The notes beneath the pieces were generated by a model. The model saw only the letters and a list, made by a program, of their open reading frames with translations. It did no database searches and was not told the origin of the DNA. Of a stretch of DNA of 8,524 nt, positions 1-6,485 are shown piece after piece. Made by a program: the position numbers and the translations under genes. The stretch comes from JBDGPU01 sp042219525 (GTDB lineage: Archaea > Halobacteriota > Halobacteria > Halobacteriales > Haloferacaceae), in the NCBI GenBank assembly GCA_042219525.1, contig JBDGPU010000175.1, positions 1 through 8,524 on the forward strand, written 5' to 3'. Positions within the stretch are counted from its first letter, which is position 1; every line of letters begins with the position of its first letter.

Positions 1-246
1 ACCACTCCTGGGTGGGACTGAAAGGGGCAGCCGCTGAGCGGGACGCTCTGCGACGTAAGCACCGCAAACCGGCGAGCGAACGTAGTGAGCGAGCCGGGTG
101 AGGAGCGCAGCGAGCAGCGCGACCGGTCAGCGGCTGGGGCTTTCTGGGTGTGCCGAGTGGTATCGCAAGCGACGTTGACCGAACAAACCACGCATAAAGC
201 GACCGGCTCAGCGGCTGGGGCTTTCGAAGCATGCTGAGTGGTGTCG
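1..246. repeat. Composite intergenic repeat with inverted and direct arms
   Basis: Three copies of one arm are visible. The left arm (1-43) starts ACCACTC, has GAAAG near 19-23 and continues GGGCAGCCGCTGAGCGG. The same pattern in reverse complement occurs at 121-166 and 201-246: each reads GACCGG(C)TCAGCGGCTGGGG, then CTTTC, a variable stretch of about 10 bases, then GAGTGGTRTCGC. The left arm can therefore pair with either right arm, and the two right arms are direct repeats 80 bases apart. Between left arm and first right arm (about 70-120) lies purine-rich low-complexity DNA built from GCGAGCGAACG and GTGAGCGAGC units. No ORF of coding quality is present. It may be a transposon-derived (MITE-like) remnant or a structured RNA; it may extend left of the window. 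The remaining gene-free bases 247-346 are AT-richer and show nothing I can name. Confidence 0.6.
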
Positions 247-346
247 CCTCCAACGAGAACCCATCAACATCTAGAATTTCGGTCGAAACACCCAGTATTC
301 AGATCACGGTGAAATCCACAGAAAATCAGCCATAAACCGGATGTCG

Positions 347-1180
347 CTATCGCAATGACGACTCGCGCCTGACGACGTCGGCTTCGAGCACGCCGACGCC
401 GTCGACCTCGGCCCGGACCGTGTCTCCGTCCTCGACGACGCCGGCGCCGGGCGTCCCGGTCGAGATGAGGTCACCTGGCTCCAGTGTCATCACGCGGGAG
501 TGGAACTCGACCAGCTCCGGCGGCGAGAAGAGCATGCGGTCGAGCGTGTTCTCGGCGACGACCTCGTCGTTGACGACGGTTCTGACCGAGATGTCCGAGA
601 GTCGCTCACGCGTCGCGGGCAGCGAGATCCACGGGCCGACGATGAGGAACGTATCGTAGCTCTTCGCGCGCGTGAGGAACCGCGGGTTGCGTTCGAGGAC
701 GTCCTCGGCAGTCACGTCGATGACCGGGACCAGGCCCGCGACGACGTCGCCGAACTCGTCGGCGTCGACGTCGCGACAGGTGCGCCCGATCACGACGCCG
801 AGTTCGGCCTCGGCCGTGACGCGCTCGCTCTCCTCGACCGGCGGGAGCTGGATCGGTCCGCCTGGGGCCGCGAGGCTCGTCGCAGGGCGCATGAAGCTCG
901 CCGGCTCCTCGGGCCGCACCTCGTCGAGGTCGGCGGCGTGGTCGGCGTAGTTGAGCCCGATTCCCCAGAGCTTGGCCGGGTCGAAGGGCGTCGCGAACTC
1001 GACGTGGTCGCCCGGGCGCCGACTCGCCGGAAGCGCGTCAACGTCGGGAAGCTCGTCGGTCGCACCGAGCGCGTCGTCGACGGCGTCGAACCCCGCCGAC
1101 GCGAGCGGGACGAATCCCTCGTCGTCGCCGAGCAGCGGTCGGCCCTCGACTGTTCGCGCGAGGCGTTTCTGGTCGGTCAT
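347..1180 (-). CDS. Fumarylacetoacetate hydrolase (FAH) family protein
   Basis: 277 residues. FAH-family enzymes are metal-dependent cytoplasmic hydrolases, hydratases or decarboxylases acting on acylpyruvates and related 2-oxo acids. The catalytic fold spans about residues 70-270: GLNYADHA near 75-82, the metal-ligand pair in AEAELG (Glu124 and Glu126), the third acidic ligand in VIDVTAED (Asp155), a lysine in RAKSYDTF (Lys173), and the family signature GDLISTGTPGAGV near 236-248. The N-terminal 60 residues look like the variable lid part. I chose the ATG at 1180 because AGGAGGAG lies just before it, at the end of the cupin gene, and family similarity begins after it. The upstream open frame is only a cupin shadow. 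Its start overlaps the cupin stop (TGATG), implying translational coupling. Substrate cannot be read from sequence: acylpyruvase, ureidoglycolate lyase and 2-hydroxyhepta-diene-dioate isomerase relatives all share these motifs. Confidence 0.93.
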   Translation of the reverse strand: MTDQKRLARTVEGRPLLGDDEGFVPLASAGFDAVDDALGATDELPDVDALPASRRPGDHVEFATPFDPAKLWGIGLNYADHAADLDEVRPEEPASFMRPATSLAAPGGPIQLPPVEESERVTAEAELGVVIGRTCRDVDADEFGDVVAGLVPVIDVTAEDVLERNPRFLTRAKSYDTFLIVGPWISLPATRERLSDISVRTVVNDEVVAENTLDRMLFSPPELVEFHSRVMTLEPGDLISTGTPGAGVVEDGDTVRAEVDGVGVLEADVVRRESSLR

Positions 1181-1527
1181 CACTCCTCCTGATCCGTCCA
1201 GAAGTCGAAGCCGCGGCCAGGGGCGAACACGTCGAGGCCGACCGCGCGCTCGTCGCTCTCGTTCTCGACGCGGTGGGACTCCCAGGCGTCGAGGTGGACC
1301 GAGTCGTACTGTTCCAGCGTGACTGACTCGTCTTCGGTGTGGACCGTCAGCTCGCCTTCGAGGCAGACGCAGACCTGCTCGTTCTCGTGGTCGTGCATCG
1401 GCGAGGAGTGGCCCGGCGGCTTCTCGAACCACTCGAACGTCGCCCTGTCGCTGCCCGCCAGCGACGCGCGCATCCAGCCCTCGTCCGGCTCGTATGTCTC
1501 CGCGTCGTCGAATGGGACGTGATCCAT
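1180..1527 (-). CDS. Small single-domain cupin protein
   Basis: 115 residues, one conserved beta-barrel. Cupin motif 1 is GHSSPMHDHENEQVCVCLEG (residues 39-58) with metal ligands His45, His47 and Glu50 (or Gln51). Motif 2 is YDSVHLDAWESHRVEN, giving His85. A complete HxH...E/Q...H set suggests a bound divalent metal. The protein is highly acidic. It lies first in a two-gene unit with the FAH-family enzyme, whose start overlaps its stop by one base, so the two probably act on the same compound. It could be a dioxygenase, an isomerase or a ligand-binding partner; the sequence does not decide. The start at 1527 (MDHVPFDDAE) is preferred over an open extension to 1635, because the extension is Ala/Ser/Arg/Cys-rich and unlike a cupin N-terminus. 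I see no clear TATA box at leaderless distance and no Shine-Dalgarno sequence. Confidence 0.9.
   Translation of the reverse strand: MDHVPFDDAETYEPDEGWMRASLAGSDRATFEWFEKPPGHSSPMHDHENEQVCVCLEGELTVHTEDESVTLEQYDSVHLDAWESHRVENESDERAVGLDVFAPGRGFDFWTDQEE
1183..1190 (-). promoter_or_regulatory. Shine-Dalgarno site of the FAH-family gene
   Basis: On the minus strand AGGAGGAG sits two bases before the ATG at 1180, inside the last Glu codons of the cupin gene. It supports this internal start and translational coupling of the two genes. Confidence 0.65.
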
Positions 1528-1614
1528 ACCCGGTCGGTGGCACACCCGGGCCAAAGCGGTTGTGGAAGCGGCGGAGCACGCGCGATTCGTCGAGAGAGCG
1601 CTCGCGCAGGAGGG

Positions 1615-1622
1615 TTTATTTT
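1615..1622 (+). promoter_or_regulatory. TATA-like box of the metallophosphoesterase gene
   Basis: TTTATTTT lies in GC-rich surroundings with its centre about 31 bases before the ATG at 1650. This predicts transcription starting a few bases before or at the start codon, typical of haloarchaeal short-leader messages. The opposite strand of the same AT patch could serve the divergent cupin gene, but its spacing is less good. Confidence 0.5.
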
Positions 1623-1649
1623 CCACCGCAGGCAACGCTGGAGCGAGAA

Positions 1650-3053
1650 ATGGCCCGCGCCGGAGGCTGCGACGGTGGAGACGGTGATGACGGTAATAGC
1701 GGAGAAGCCGTCGACGGACACGGTGATAACGGAGACGCCATCGACGGACACGGTGATAGCGGAGACGCCATCGACGGACACGGTGATAGCGGAGACGCCA
1801 CCGACGGATCCGGCGCCCCCAGGATCATAGCGTTCAACGACGTCGAGACGGCGTTCGACTATCCGGACCGACTCGGTCGCCTGGCCGGGGCGATCCGGGC
1901 GCGAACCGACGACTCGACGCTGCTCCTCGATGCCGGCGACTCCACAGCGCTCGGTGCGCTCGCGTTTACGACCGACTGCGGTCGCGGTCAGGCGACGGCG
2001 TTCCACGACGCGGTCGCCCCCGACGTCCACGTGCCTGGCAATCACGACTTCGACCACGGTCCCGACTGGCTCACCGAGTTCGCGGCCGCCACGCCCGGCA
2101 CGTGGCTCGCCGCGAACGCCCACCATGACGGCGTTTTCGAGGGCAGCACCGTTCGGCAGGTCGCGGGTGAGGAGGTGGCTGTCGTCGGCGTCGCCCATCC
2201 CGAAACGGCGACGTTCTGTGCCGCAGCCGAGGCCGTCAGGTTCACCGATCCGGTAGCCGCCGTCCAGCGTGCGTTCGAGGCTATCGGCCCGGTCGAACAC
2301 CGAGTCGTGCTCTCGCACTGCGGTCAACGCGACCGGGAGATTGCCCGAAACACCGACGCGGACGTCGTCATCGGAGGACACGATCACAGCAGAACCATCG
2401 AACGCGTCGACGGAACGCTCGTGTGCCGAACTGCGGGCAAGGGGCGTGAACTACTGGGCGTGACGGTGAGGGATACGCCGGAAGCGACGTTCGTCGACAC
2501 GGCGACCGCGACCCCCGACGCCGAAGTCTTGCGGGCGTACCGCGGTCGGTTGGCAACCGCCGGGCTCGACGACCACGTTACTACGCTCTCGGACCTGGGC
2601 GCGACCGCGACAGCCGAACTCGTCGCCAGGGCCTATCAGACCAGGGCCGACGCCGACGCCGGGCTCGTCTTCGAGGCGTCGGTTCGCGAACCGCTCGAGG
2701 GGGCAGTCACGACAGGGGATATCGTCGGTACCGTTCCGTTCGGGTCGGATCTCGTCACTGTCGAACTGGCTGGCGACCAACTTCGGGAACTGCTCGGCAA
2801 CACTCGAGAGCCGATCGACGACACACACGGGCGAGGCATCTGGGCCGGCGTCGACGTCGACAGGAAATCCATTGCCCGCGGTGGCACTGCCAAGGGCGAG
2901 GTTGTTGATCCCGACGACGACTACCGCGTGGGGATGATGAGCTACGTCCCCGAAAGCGAGGTTCTTCCGGGTATCGACCGGAGCCACGTCGTCGCGACGC
3001 ATGGCCCCCAACACGAGCACGTACTGGACTACCTCCGCAAAAATCGCGGATGA
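1650..3053 (+). CDS. 5'-nucleotidase-like metallophosphoesterase with repetitive N-terminus
   Basis: 467 residues. The calcineurin-like phosphoesterase domain (about 58-270) shows the two-metal motifs in order: FNDVE (Asp64), AGD (Asp97), GNHDFD (Asn131, His132, Asp133), LSHCG (His223) and GGHDH (His244, His246). A 5'-nucleotidase C-terminal domain follows (about 325-455), with TTGDIVGTVPFGSDLVTVEL. This is the UshA-like architecture, hydrolysing nucleotides or related phosphoesters. The usual His of the first DxH motif is Glu66 here; I recall DVE in haloarchaeal relatives, so it may be a subfamily trait rather than a lesion. No signal peptide or RR motif is visible, so it is probably cytoplasmic. 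Residues 1-57 are a Gly/Asp-rich tail with three 10-residue DGHGDSGDAI-like units. The ATG at 1650 is chosen because a TATA-like box precedes it; no other Met occurs before the domain. Confidence 0.9.
   Translation: MARAGGCDGGDGDDGNSGEAVDGHGDNGDAIDGHGDSGDAIDGHGDSGDATDGSGAPRIIAFNDVETAFDYPDRLGRLAGAIRARTDDSTLLLDAGDSTALGALAFTTDCGRGQATAFHDAVAPDVHVPGNHDFDHGPDWLTEFAAATPGTWLAANAHHDGVFEGSTVRQVAGEEVAVVGVAHPETATFCAAAEAVRFTDPVAAVQRAFEAIGPVEHRVVLSHCGQRDREIARNTDADVVIGGHDHSRTIERVDGTLVCRTAGKGRELLGVTVRDTPEATFVDTATATPDAEVLRAYRGRLATAGLDDHVTTLSDLGATATAELVARAYQTRADADAGLVFEASVREPLEGAVTTGDIVGTVPFGSDLVTVELAGDQLRELLGNTREPIDDTHGRGIWAGVDVDRKSIARGGTAKGEVVDPDDDYRVGMMSYVPESEVLPGIDRSHVVATHGPQHEHVLDYLRKNRG
1678..1813 (+). 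repeat. 30-bp in-frame tandem repeat in the phosphoesterase gene
   Basis: Three full 30-base units occupy 1711-1740, 1741-1770 and 1771-1800. Units 2 and 3 are identical; unit 1 differs at one base (A at 1729 versus G at 1759). Degenerate partial units flank the block (about 1691-1710 and 1801-1813). Each unit encodes DGHGDSGDAI or a close variant (residues 22-31, 32-41 and 42-51). Because the period is a multiple of three, copy-number changes would lengthen or shorten the tail without breaking the enzyme. Confidence 0.9.
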
Positions 3054-3090
3054 TCGCGGATGATCGCGGTTGCGGTCGAAACGGATCCGA

Positions 3091-3885
3091 TTACAGGTTC
3101 GACTGCGACGCGCCGCCGTCGATGGTGACAGTCTCGCCGTTGATGTAGCCGGACTTCGGCGACGAGAGGAAGGCGACGGTGTTGCCGAGCTCGATGGGGT
3201 CGCCGATGCGACCCAGCGGGTTCGCGCCCCAGTCGTCGAGGCCCTCCTCGTAGCTGTCGTACTCGCCCCGCTCGATGGCCTGCTCGATGAGGTCCTCGAT
3301 GCGACCGGTCTCGTGGGGGCCCGGGAGCACCGCGTTCGAACGAACCTCGGGCGCGAGCTCCGTCGAGAGCGTCTTCTCGAGACCGATGACGCTCATGCGC
3401 ACGGAGTTCGACAGCACGAGTCCGTCGATGGCCTCCTTCACGGAGCGGGAGGTGATGTTGACGATGGTGCCGCCGTCGCCGGACTGGAGCGGCTCCGCGA
3501 CCTTGCGCGTGAGGCGGACGACGCTCATCACGAGCAGCTCGTAGGCCTCCCCCCAGTCCTCGTCGGTCGTCTCGAGGAATGCGCCGGACGGCGGACCACC
3601 GACGGAGGTGACGAGGTGGTCGAGCTGGTCGAACTCGTCGAGGGTCGTGTCGACGAGGTTCCGGATGTCGTCCTCGTCGGTGAGGTCGCCCTGGACGGCG
3701 ACGACGCGCGCGTCGCCCGTTGCTTCCTCGCGGAGTTCCTCCGCTGCCTCCGCCAGTCGGTCCGCATCGCGGCCGTTGATCACGACGTTCGTTCCCTCGC
3801 GGACGAGCGCTTTCGCGGACGCGAAGCCGAGTCCGCTGGACGAGCCGGTCGTCAACGCGACGTTGCCGTCGATGTCTAAGTCCAT
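3091..3885 (-). CDS. SDR-family protein with atypical active site
   Basis: 264 residues, normal length for a classical short-chain dehydrogenase/reductase with a Rossmann fold. The dinucleotide motif TGSSSGLG is at 13-20, followed by NGRD (37-40) and GDL (66-68). The usual NNAG is replaced by SVGGPP (94-99). NITSRS (143-148) supplies the catalytic serine region, but the YxxxK pair is replaced by SNSVR (Ser159 and Arg163). LPGP (187-190) and the C-terminal GETVTIDGG are intact. FabG-like SDR proteins lacking the Tyr/Lys pair form a known divergent subgroup, so this is probably a genuine lineage and not a decayed gene. Reductase activity is uncertain; it may bind NAD(P)(H) or acyl-CoA or use another mechanism. 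Coding bias is strong. The ATG at 3885 has a TATA-like box about 28 bases upstream. The gene is divergent from the CoA transferase. Confidence 0.9.
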   Translation of the reverse strand: MDLDIDGNVALTTGSSSGLGFASAKALVREGTNVVINGRDADRLAEAAEELREEATGDARVVAVQGDLTDEDDIRNLVDTTLDEFDQLDHLVTSVGGPPSGAFLETTDEDWGEAYELLVMSVVRLTRKVAEPLQSGDGGTIVNITSRSVKEAIDGLVLSNSVRMSVIGLEKTLSTELAPEVRSNAVLPGPHETGRIEDLIEQAIERGEYDSYEEGLDDWGANPLGRIGDPIELGNTVAFLSSPKSGYINGETVTIDGGASQSNL

Positions 3886-3909
3886 ACCCCTACTGTCGCC
3901 TACGACGGC

Positions 3910-3915
3910 TTAATC
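3910..3915 (-). promoter_or_regulatory. TATA-like box of the SDR gene
   Basis: GATTAA on the minus strand lies about 28 bases before the ATG at 3885, the spacing expected for a leaderless haloarchaeal transcript. It is about 40 bases from the opposite-facing TATA-like box at 3952. Confidence 0.5.
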
Positions 3916-3951
3916 GTTGGCGACGCGGCCGGGGAAGCCGCCGTCAGGGCG

Positions 3952-3957
3952 TTTAAA
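3952..3957 (+). promoter_or_regulatory. TATA-like box upstream of the CoA-transferase gene
   Basis: TTTAAA lies in GC-rich surroundings, its centre 26 bases before the ATG at 3981. It predicts a transcript starting at about 3980, giving a leader of about 65 bases before the CoA-transferase ATG at 4045. Confidence 0.5.
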
Positions 3958-3980
3958 TGCCCGGAGTGGAACCTCTGAGC

Positions 3981-4055
3981 ATGCAACTTATTTCGAACGG
4001 CGTTGCCGGCGCGTCCCGGGGGGACAGCCGGTTCGGAGGTGCCGATGGTCGGTGA
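3981..4055 (+). CDS. Possible leaderless upstream ORF (24 aa)
   Basis: The ATG at 3981 sits exactly at leaderless distance from the TATA-like box at 3952. It opens a 24-codon frame (starts MQLISNGVAG, ends FGGADGR) that closes with TGA at 4053-4055, overlapping the first 11 bases of the CoA-transferase gene in another frame. Translation of it would deliver ribosomes onto the downstream Shine-Dalgarno and start codon. There is no recognisable domain and it is too short for codon statistics. It could equally be an untranslated leader with a chance ATG. Confidence 0.3.
   Translation: MQLISNGVAGASRGDSRFGGADGR
4035..4040 (+). promoter_or_regulatory. Shine-Dalgarno site deciding the CoA-transferase start
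   Basis: GGAGGT lies four bases before the ATG at 4045. It favours this start over the TTG at 4003, which would add 14 non-conserved residues. Because it lies inside the possible upstream ORF, the gene appears to be Shine-Dalgarno-led even though its promoter sits at leaderless distance from an earlier ATG. Confidence 0.65.
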
Positions 4056-5292
4056 AGCGAAAACCGCCGAGGATGACGAGGGGCCACTCGACGGACTCAC
4101 CGTGCTCGACGCCTCGCGCGTGCTCGTCGGCCCCTTCTGCACGATGCAGCTCGGCGACCTCGGCGCCGACGTGATCAAGATCGAGCGGCCAAGGTCGGGC
4201 GACCAGACGCGCACGTTCCGCCCGCCGACGTACGGCGACAGCGACGAGAGCGCGTACTACCTCTCTGTCAACCGCAACAAGCGTTCGGTCGAGCTCAACC
4301 TCGCGAGTGAAGTGGGCCGGGCGGTGTTCCGCGACCTCGCCAGCGAGGCCGACGTCGTCGTCCACAACTTCCGCGTCGGGAAGATGGCGGAGTGGAACCT
4401 CGAATACGGCGACCTCGCCGAAGAGAACCCGGAACTCGTCTACTGCGCCCTCTCCGGATACGGCGAGTGGGGGCCGGACAAGGACCGCCCGGCCTACGAC
4501 ATTATGATGCAGGCGAAGGGTGGCCTGATGAGCATCACGGGAATGGAGGACGGCCCGCCGGTCCGCGTCGGCGTCGCGCTCGCGGACATCGGCGCAGGGA
4601 TGTACGCGACGCAAGCGATCCTCGGGGCGTTGCTGGAGCGGGAACTCGGCGACGGCACGGGCCAGAAGATCGACGTGAGCCTGCTCGACGGGCAGGCGGC
4701 CTGGATGAGCTACCAGGCGATGAACTACTTCGCCACCGGCGAGTCGCCGGGGCGGATGGGGAGCAAGCACCCCTCCATCGCGCCGTACCAGGCGTTCGAG
4801 ACAGCCGACGGCTACGTCGTCGTCGCCTGCTCCTCGGACAACTTCTGGCCGAGCCTGTGTGAGGCCCTGGACCGGCCGGACCTCCTCGCGGACGAACGCT
4901 TCGAAAGCAACGAGAAACGCGTGCGCAACCGCGACGACCTCGACCCGATCCTCGACGAGGAGTTCGCGACGTACGAGACGCGGGAGGCGGTGGAACTGCT
5001 CGAAGCCCACGACGTCCCCGCCAGCGACGTGAAGAACATGGAAGAGCTGTTCGAAGACCCCCAGATCGAGGCCCGGGAGATGCGGGCGTCCGTCGAGCAC
5101 CCGACCGCTGGCGAAGTGGAAATGCCCGGCTCGCCGATGCACTTCTCGCGGACGCCGACGACGATCCGGCGACACCCGCCGCTGCTCGGCGAGCACACCG
5201 AGGACGTGCTTGGTGACTACGGTTACACGGACGAGGACCTGACGACGTTACGCGAGAAAGGCGTGATCCCGGAGTCACCGGGTCACGAGTGA
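4045..5292 (+). CDS. Class III (CaiB/BaiF family) acyl-CoA transferase
   Basis: 415 residues, usual length for the formyl-CoA transferase/CaiB family. These enzymes move CoA between carboxylic acids through an aspartyl-CoA thioester. The N-terminal signature is PLDGLTVLDASRVLVGPF (14-31), then QLGDLGADVIKIE, NRNKRS (76-81) and LSGYGEWGPDKDRPAYD (136-152). The catalytic Asp is Asp181 in RVGVALADIGAG, followed by the family's DVSLLDGQ. The C-terminal part (about 285-390) contains the small-domain sequence VPASDVKNMEELFEDPQ. The donor and acceptor are unknown. In methylaspartate-cycle haloarchaea a family member is the succinyl-CoA:mesaconate CoA transferase (Mct), but many paralogues exist, and isocitrate lyase next door points to a glyoxylate shunt, so I do not assign Mct. 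It is divergent from the SDR gene and convergent with aceA. Confidence 0.93.
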   Translation: MVGEAKTAEDDEGPLDGLTVLDASRVLVGPFCTMQLGDLGADVIKIERPRSGDQTRTFRPPTYGDSDESAYYLSVNRNKRSVELNLASEVGRAVFRDLASEADVVVHNFRVGKMAEWNLEYGDLAEENPELVYCALSGYGEWGPDKDRPAYDIMMQAKGGLMSITGMEDGPPVRVGVALADIGAGMYATQAILGALLERELGDGTGQKIDVSLLDGQAAWMSYQAMNYFATGESPGRMGSKHPSIAPYQAFETADGYVVVACSSDNFWPSLCEALDRPDLLADERFESNEKRVRNRDDLDPILDEEFATYETREAVELLEAHDVPASDVKNMEELFEDPQIEAREMRASVEHPTAGEVEMPGSPMHFSRTPTTIRRHPPLLGEHTEDVLGDYGYTDEDLTTLREKGVIPESPGHE

Positions 5293-5332
5293 GCTACCAG
5301 TCAATACGTTCCGTCGGACGATTCGAATGCCC

Positions 5333-5352
5333 ACACGACCTTGCTGTCGTGT
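5333..5352. terminator. Candidate hairpin between convergent genes
   Basis: ACACGAC (5333-5339) and GTCGTGT (5346-5352) form a perfect 7-bp stem with a 6-base loop, in the 111-base gap between the convergent CoA-transferase and aceA genes. No long T-tract follows on either strand, so terminator function is only suggested by position. Confidence 0.35.
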
Positions 5353-5403
5353 TACCGGTCATCGGTCGCTGGAAAGTCGCGCCGCCGAACGGTCGTTCTC
5401 AGC

Positions 5404-6477
5404 TTAGTCGTCGTCCGTCTTCGGCTCCGGCGTTTCCCCCGGCTCTTCGGAGACCGAGCTGATCGGGTCGCTCTCGTCCTCCGAGAACCCCGCGGACTCC
5501 TCCTGACGCTGCTTCGCCTCGGGATCGAAGCGGGCCTCGATGTCCTGGTACCGTGGGACGAACGAGAGCTCGTGGTGGCTCTCCGTCTCGTGGCCGATGT
5601 AGCGGTCCTCGAGGTCCCACTGGGCCTCCTCGGCGTTCTCCGCGATGTTCTCCATGTCCTCGTAGACGGCGTGGGCGCCGGAGTGGAGCCCGTAGAGGGT
5701 GATGAAGATGTAGCTGTAGCCGAGGTCACCCAGCTCCTGGAACGTGAGCGGGTCCTCCTCCTCGCTCCACGCGAACGACGAGGAGTAGTTGAACGCCAGC
5801 TCGAGGTCGGGGTGCGTCTCCTTGATCTCCTCGGCATATCGGATGGCGTCCTCGCGGGACGGGTCCGGCATCTCGGGCCAGACCATGTCGACGCCGGCGT
5901 CGGCGTAGATCCGGCCCCGTTCGAGGTGTTCCTCCCAGTCGCCGTTGGCGGAGCCGTACGCGTCCGTGCGCGCGATGATGACCGTGTCCTCGCTCTGCCT
6001 GGCGTCGACGGCGGCCTCGAAGCGCGAGCGGGCCTTCTCGCGGGAGACGATCTGCTTGCCCGCGATGTGCCCGCAGCGCTTGGGCGAGGTCTGGTCCTCG
6101 ATGTGGACGGCGGCGACGCCGGCCTTCTCGTACTCGCGGACGGCGCGGCGGACGTTGTGGACGCCGCCGTAGCCGGTGTCACAGTCGGCGATGATCGGGA
6201 GGTTCGTCGCCTCGACCATGCGCTTGGCGTTCTCGACCATCTCGGTCATCGAGACCATCTCCAGGTCCGGGAAGCCGAACTGCCCGAGGACCGTGGAGTA
6301 GCCGCTCATGTAGGCGGCGTCGAGGTCGGCCATCTCCGCGAGGCGCGCGTCGAGCGCATGGTAGATACCGGGGGCGAAGACGTAGTCCTGTTCGTCCAGT
6401 AGTTCCCGGAACTCGCGGCCGGCCGGGTTGTCGATGTCTCGGGTGAAAACGTCGTCGTCGAGGTCGTTGGGATGCAT
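5404..6477 (-). CDS. aceA: Isocitrate lyase, haloarchaeal short form
   Basis: 357 residues. Isocitrate lyase cleaves isocitrate to glyoxylate and succinate, the first step of the glyoxylate shunt that lets cells grow on acetate or fatty acids. The protein is a PEP mutase/isocitrate lyase superfamily TIM barrel: YMSGYSTVLGQFG (56-68), metal-binding ADCDTGYGG (97-105, Asp98 and Asp100), HIEDQ (125-129), the catalytic-loop signature PKRCGHIAGK (132-141, Cys135), IARTDAYG (168-175), WPEMP (200-204) and FNYSSSFAW (229-237). GHxxGK after the signature cysteine fits isocitrate lyase better than methylisocitrate lyase. The sequence is very close to what I recall of haloarchaeal AceA. It ends in a Glu/Ser/Pro-rich, probably disordered tail of about 30 residues. 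No malate synthase gene is adjacent here. There is no TATA box at leaderless distance and no Shine-Dalgarno; the upstream ORF stops 8 bases before the ATG. Confidence 0.93.
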   Translation of the reverse strand: MHPNDLDDDVFTRDIDNPAGREFRELLDEQDYVFAPGIYHALDARLAEMADLDAAYMSGYSTVLGQFGFPDLEMVSMTEMVENAKRMVEATNLPIIADCDTGYGGVHNVRRAVREYEKAGVAAVHIEDQTSPKRCGHIAGKQIVSREKARSRFEAAVDARQSEDTVIIARTDAYGSANGDWEEHLERGRIYADAGVDMVWPEMPDPSREDAIRYAEEIKETHPDLELAFNYSSSFAWSEEEDPLTFQELGDLGYSYIFITLYGLHSGAHAVYEDMENIAENAEEAQWDLEDRYIGHETESHHELSFVPRYQDIEARFDPEAKQRQEESAGFSEDESDPISSVSEEPGETPEPKTDDD

Positions 6478-6485
6478 GGATGAAT

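Noticed and set aside
9..25. GGGTGGGACTGAAAG resembles the 3' end of archaeal CRISPR repeats
   Set aside because: There is no array: the motif is not repeated at regular spacing, and related copies are inverted arms with different middles.
500..1192. Plus-strand ORF of 230 aa opposite the FAH-family gene
   Set aside because: It is the antisense shadow of a gene with clear family motifs; its Arg/Asp/Val-rich composition is the usual by-product of high-GC codon bias.
1180..1635. Extended cupin start giving 151 aa
   Set aside because: The extra 36 residues are unlike a cupin N-terminus and overlap the divergent promoter of the phosphoesterase.
1347..2387. Minus-strand ORF of 346 aa across the cupin/phosphoesterase junction
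   Set aside because: It is antisense to the phosphoesterase and out of frame with the cupin; it carries no motifs and translates the 30-bp repeat into a meaningless Val/Ser repeat.
3054..3090. Terminator hairpin between the phosphoesterase and SDR genes
   Set aside because: Only a short tandem repeat is present; no convincing stem with a T-tract is visible.
3988..5196. Minus-strand ORF of 402 aa opposite the CoA transferase
   Set aside because: The plus strand encodes a full-length CaiB-family protein with its catalytic Asp; the antisense product is Arg/His/Val-rich without motifs.
5341..6402. Plus-strand ORF of 353 aa opposite aceA
   Set aside because: The minus strand encodes isocitrate lyase with all signatures; this frame is a shadow.
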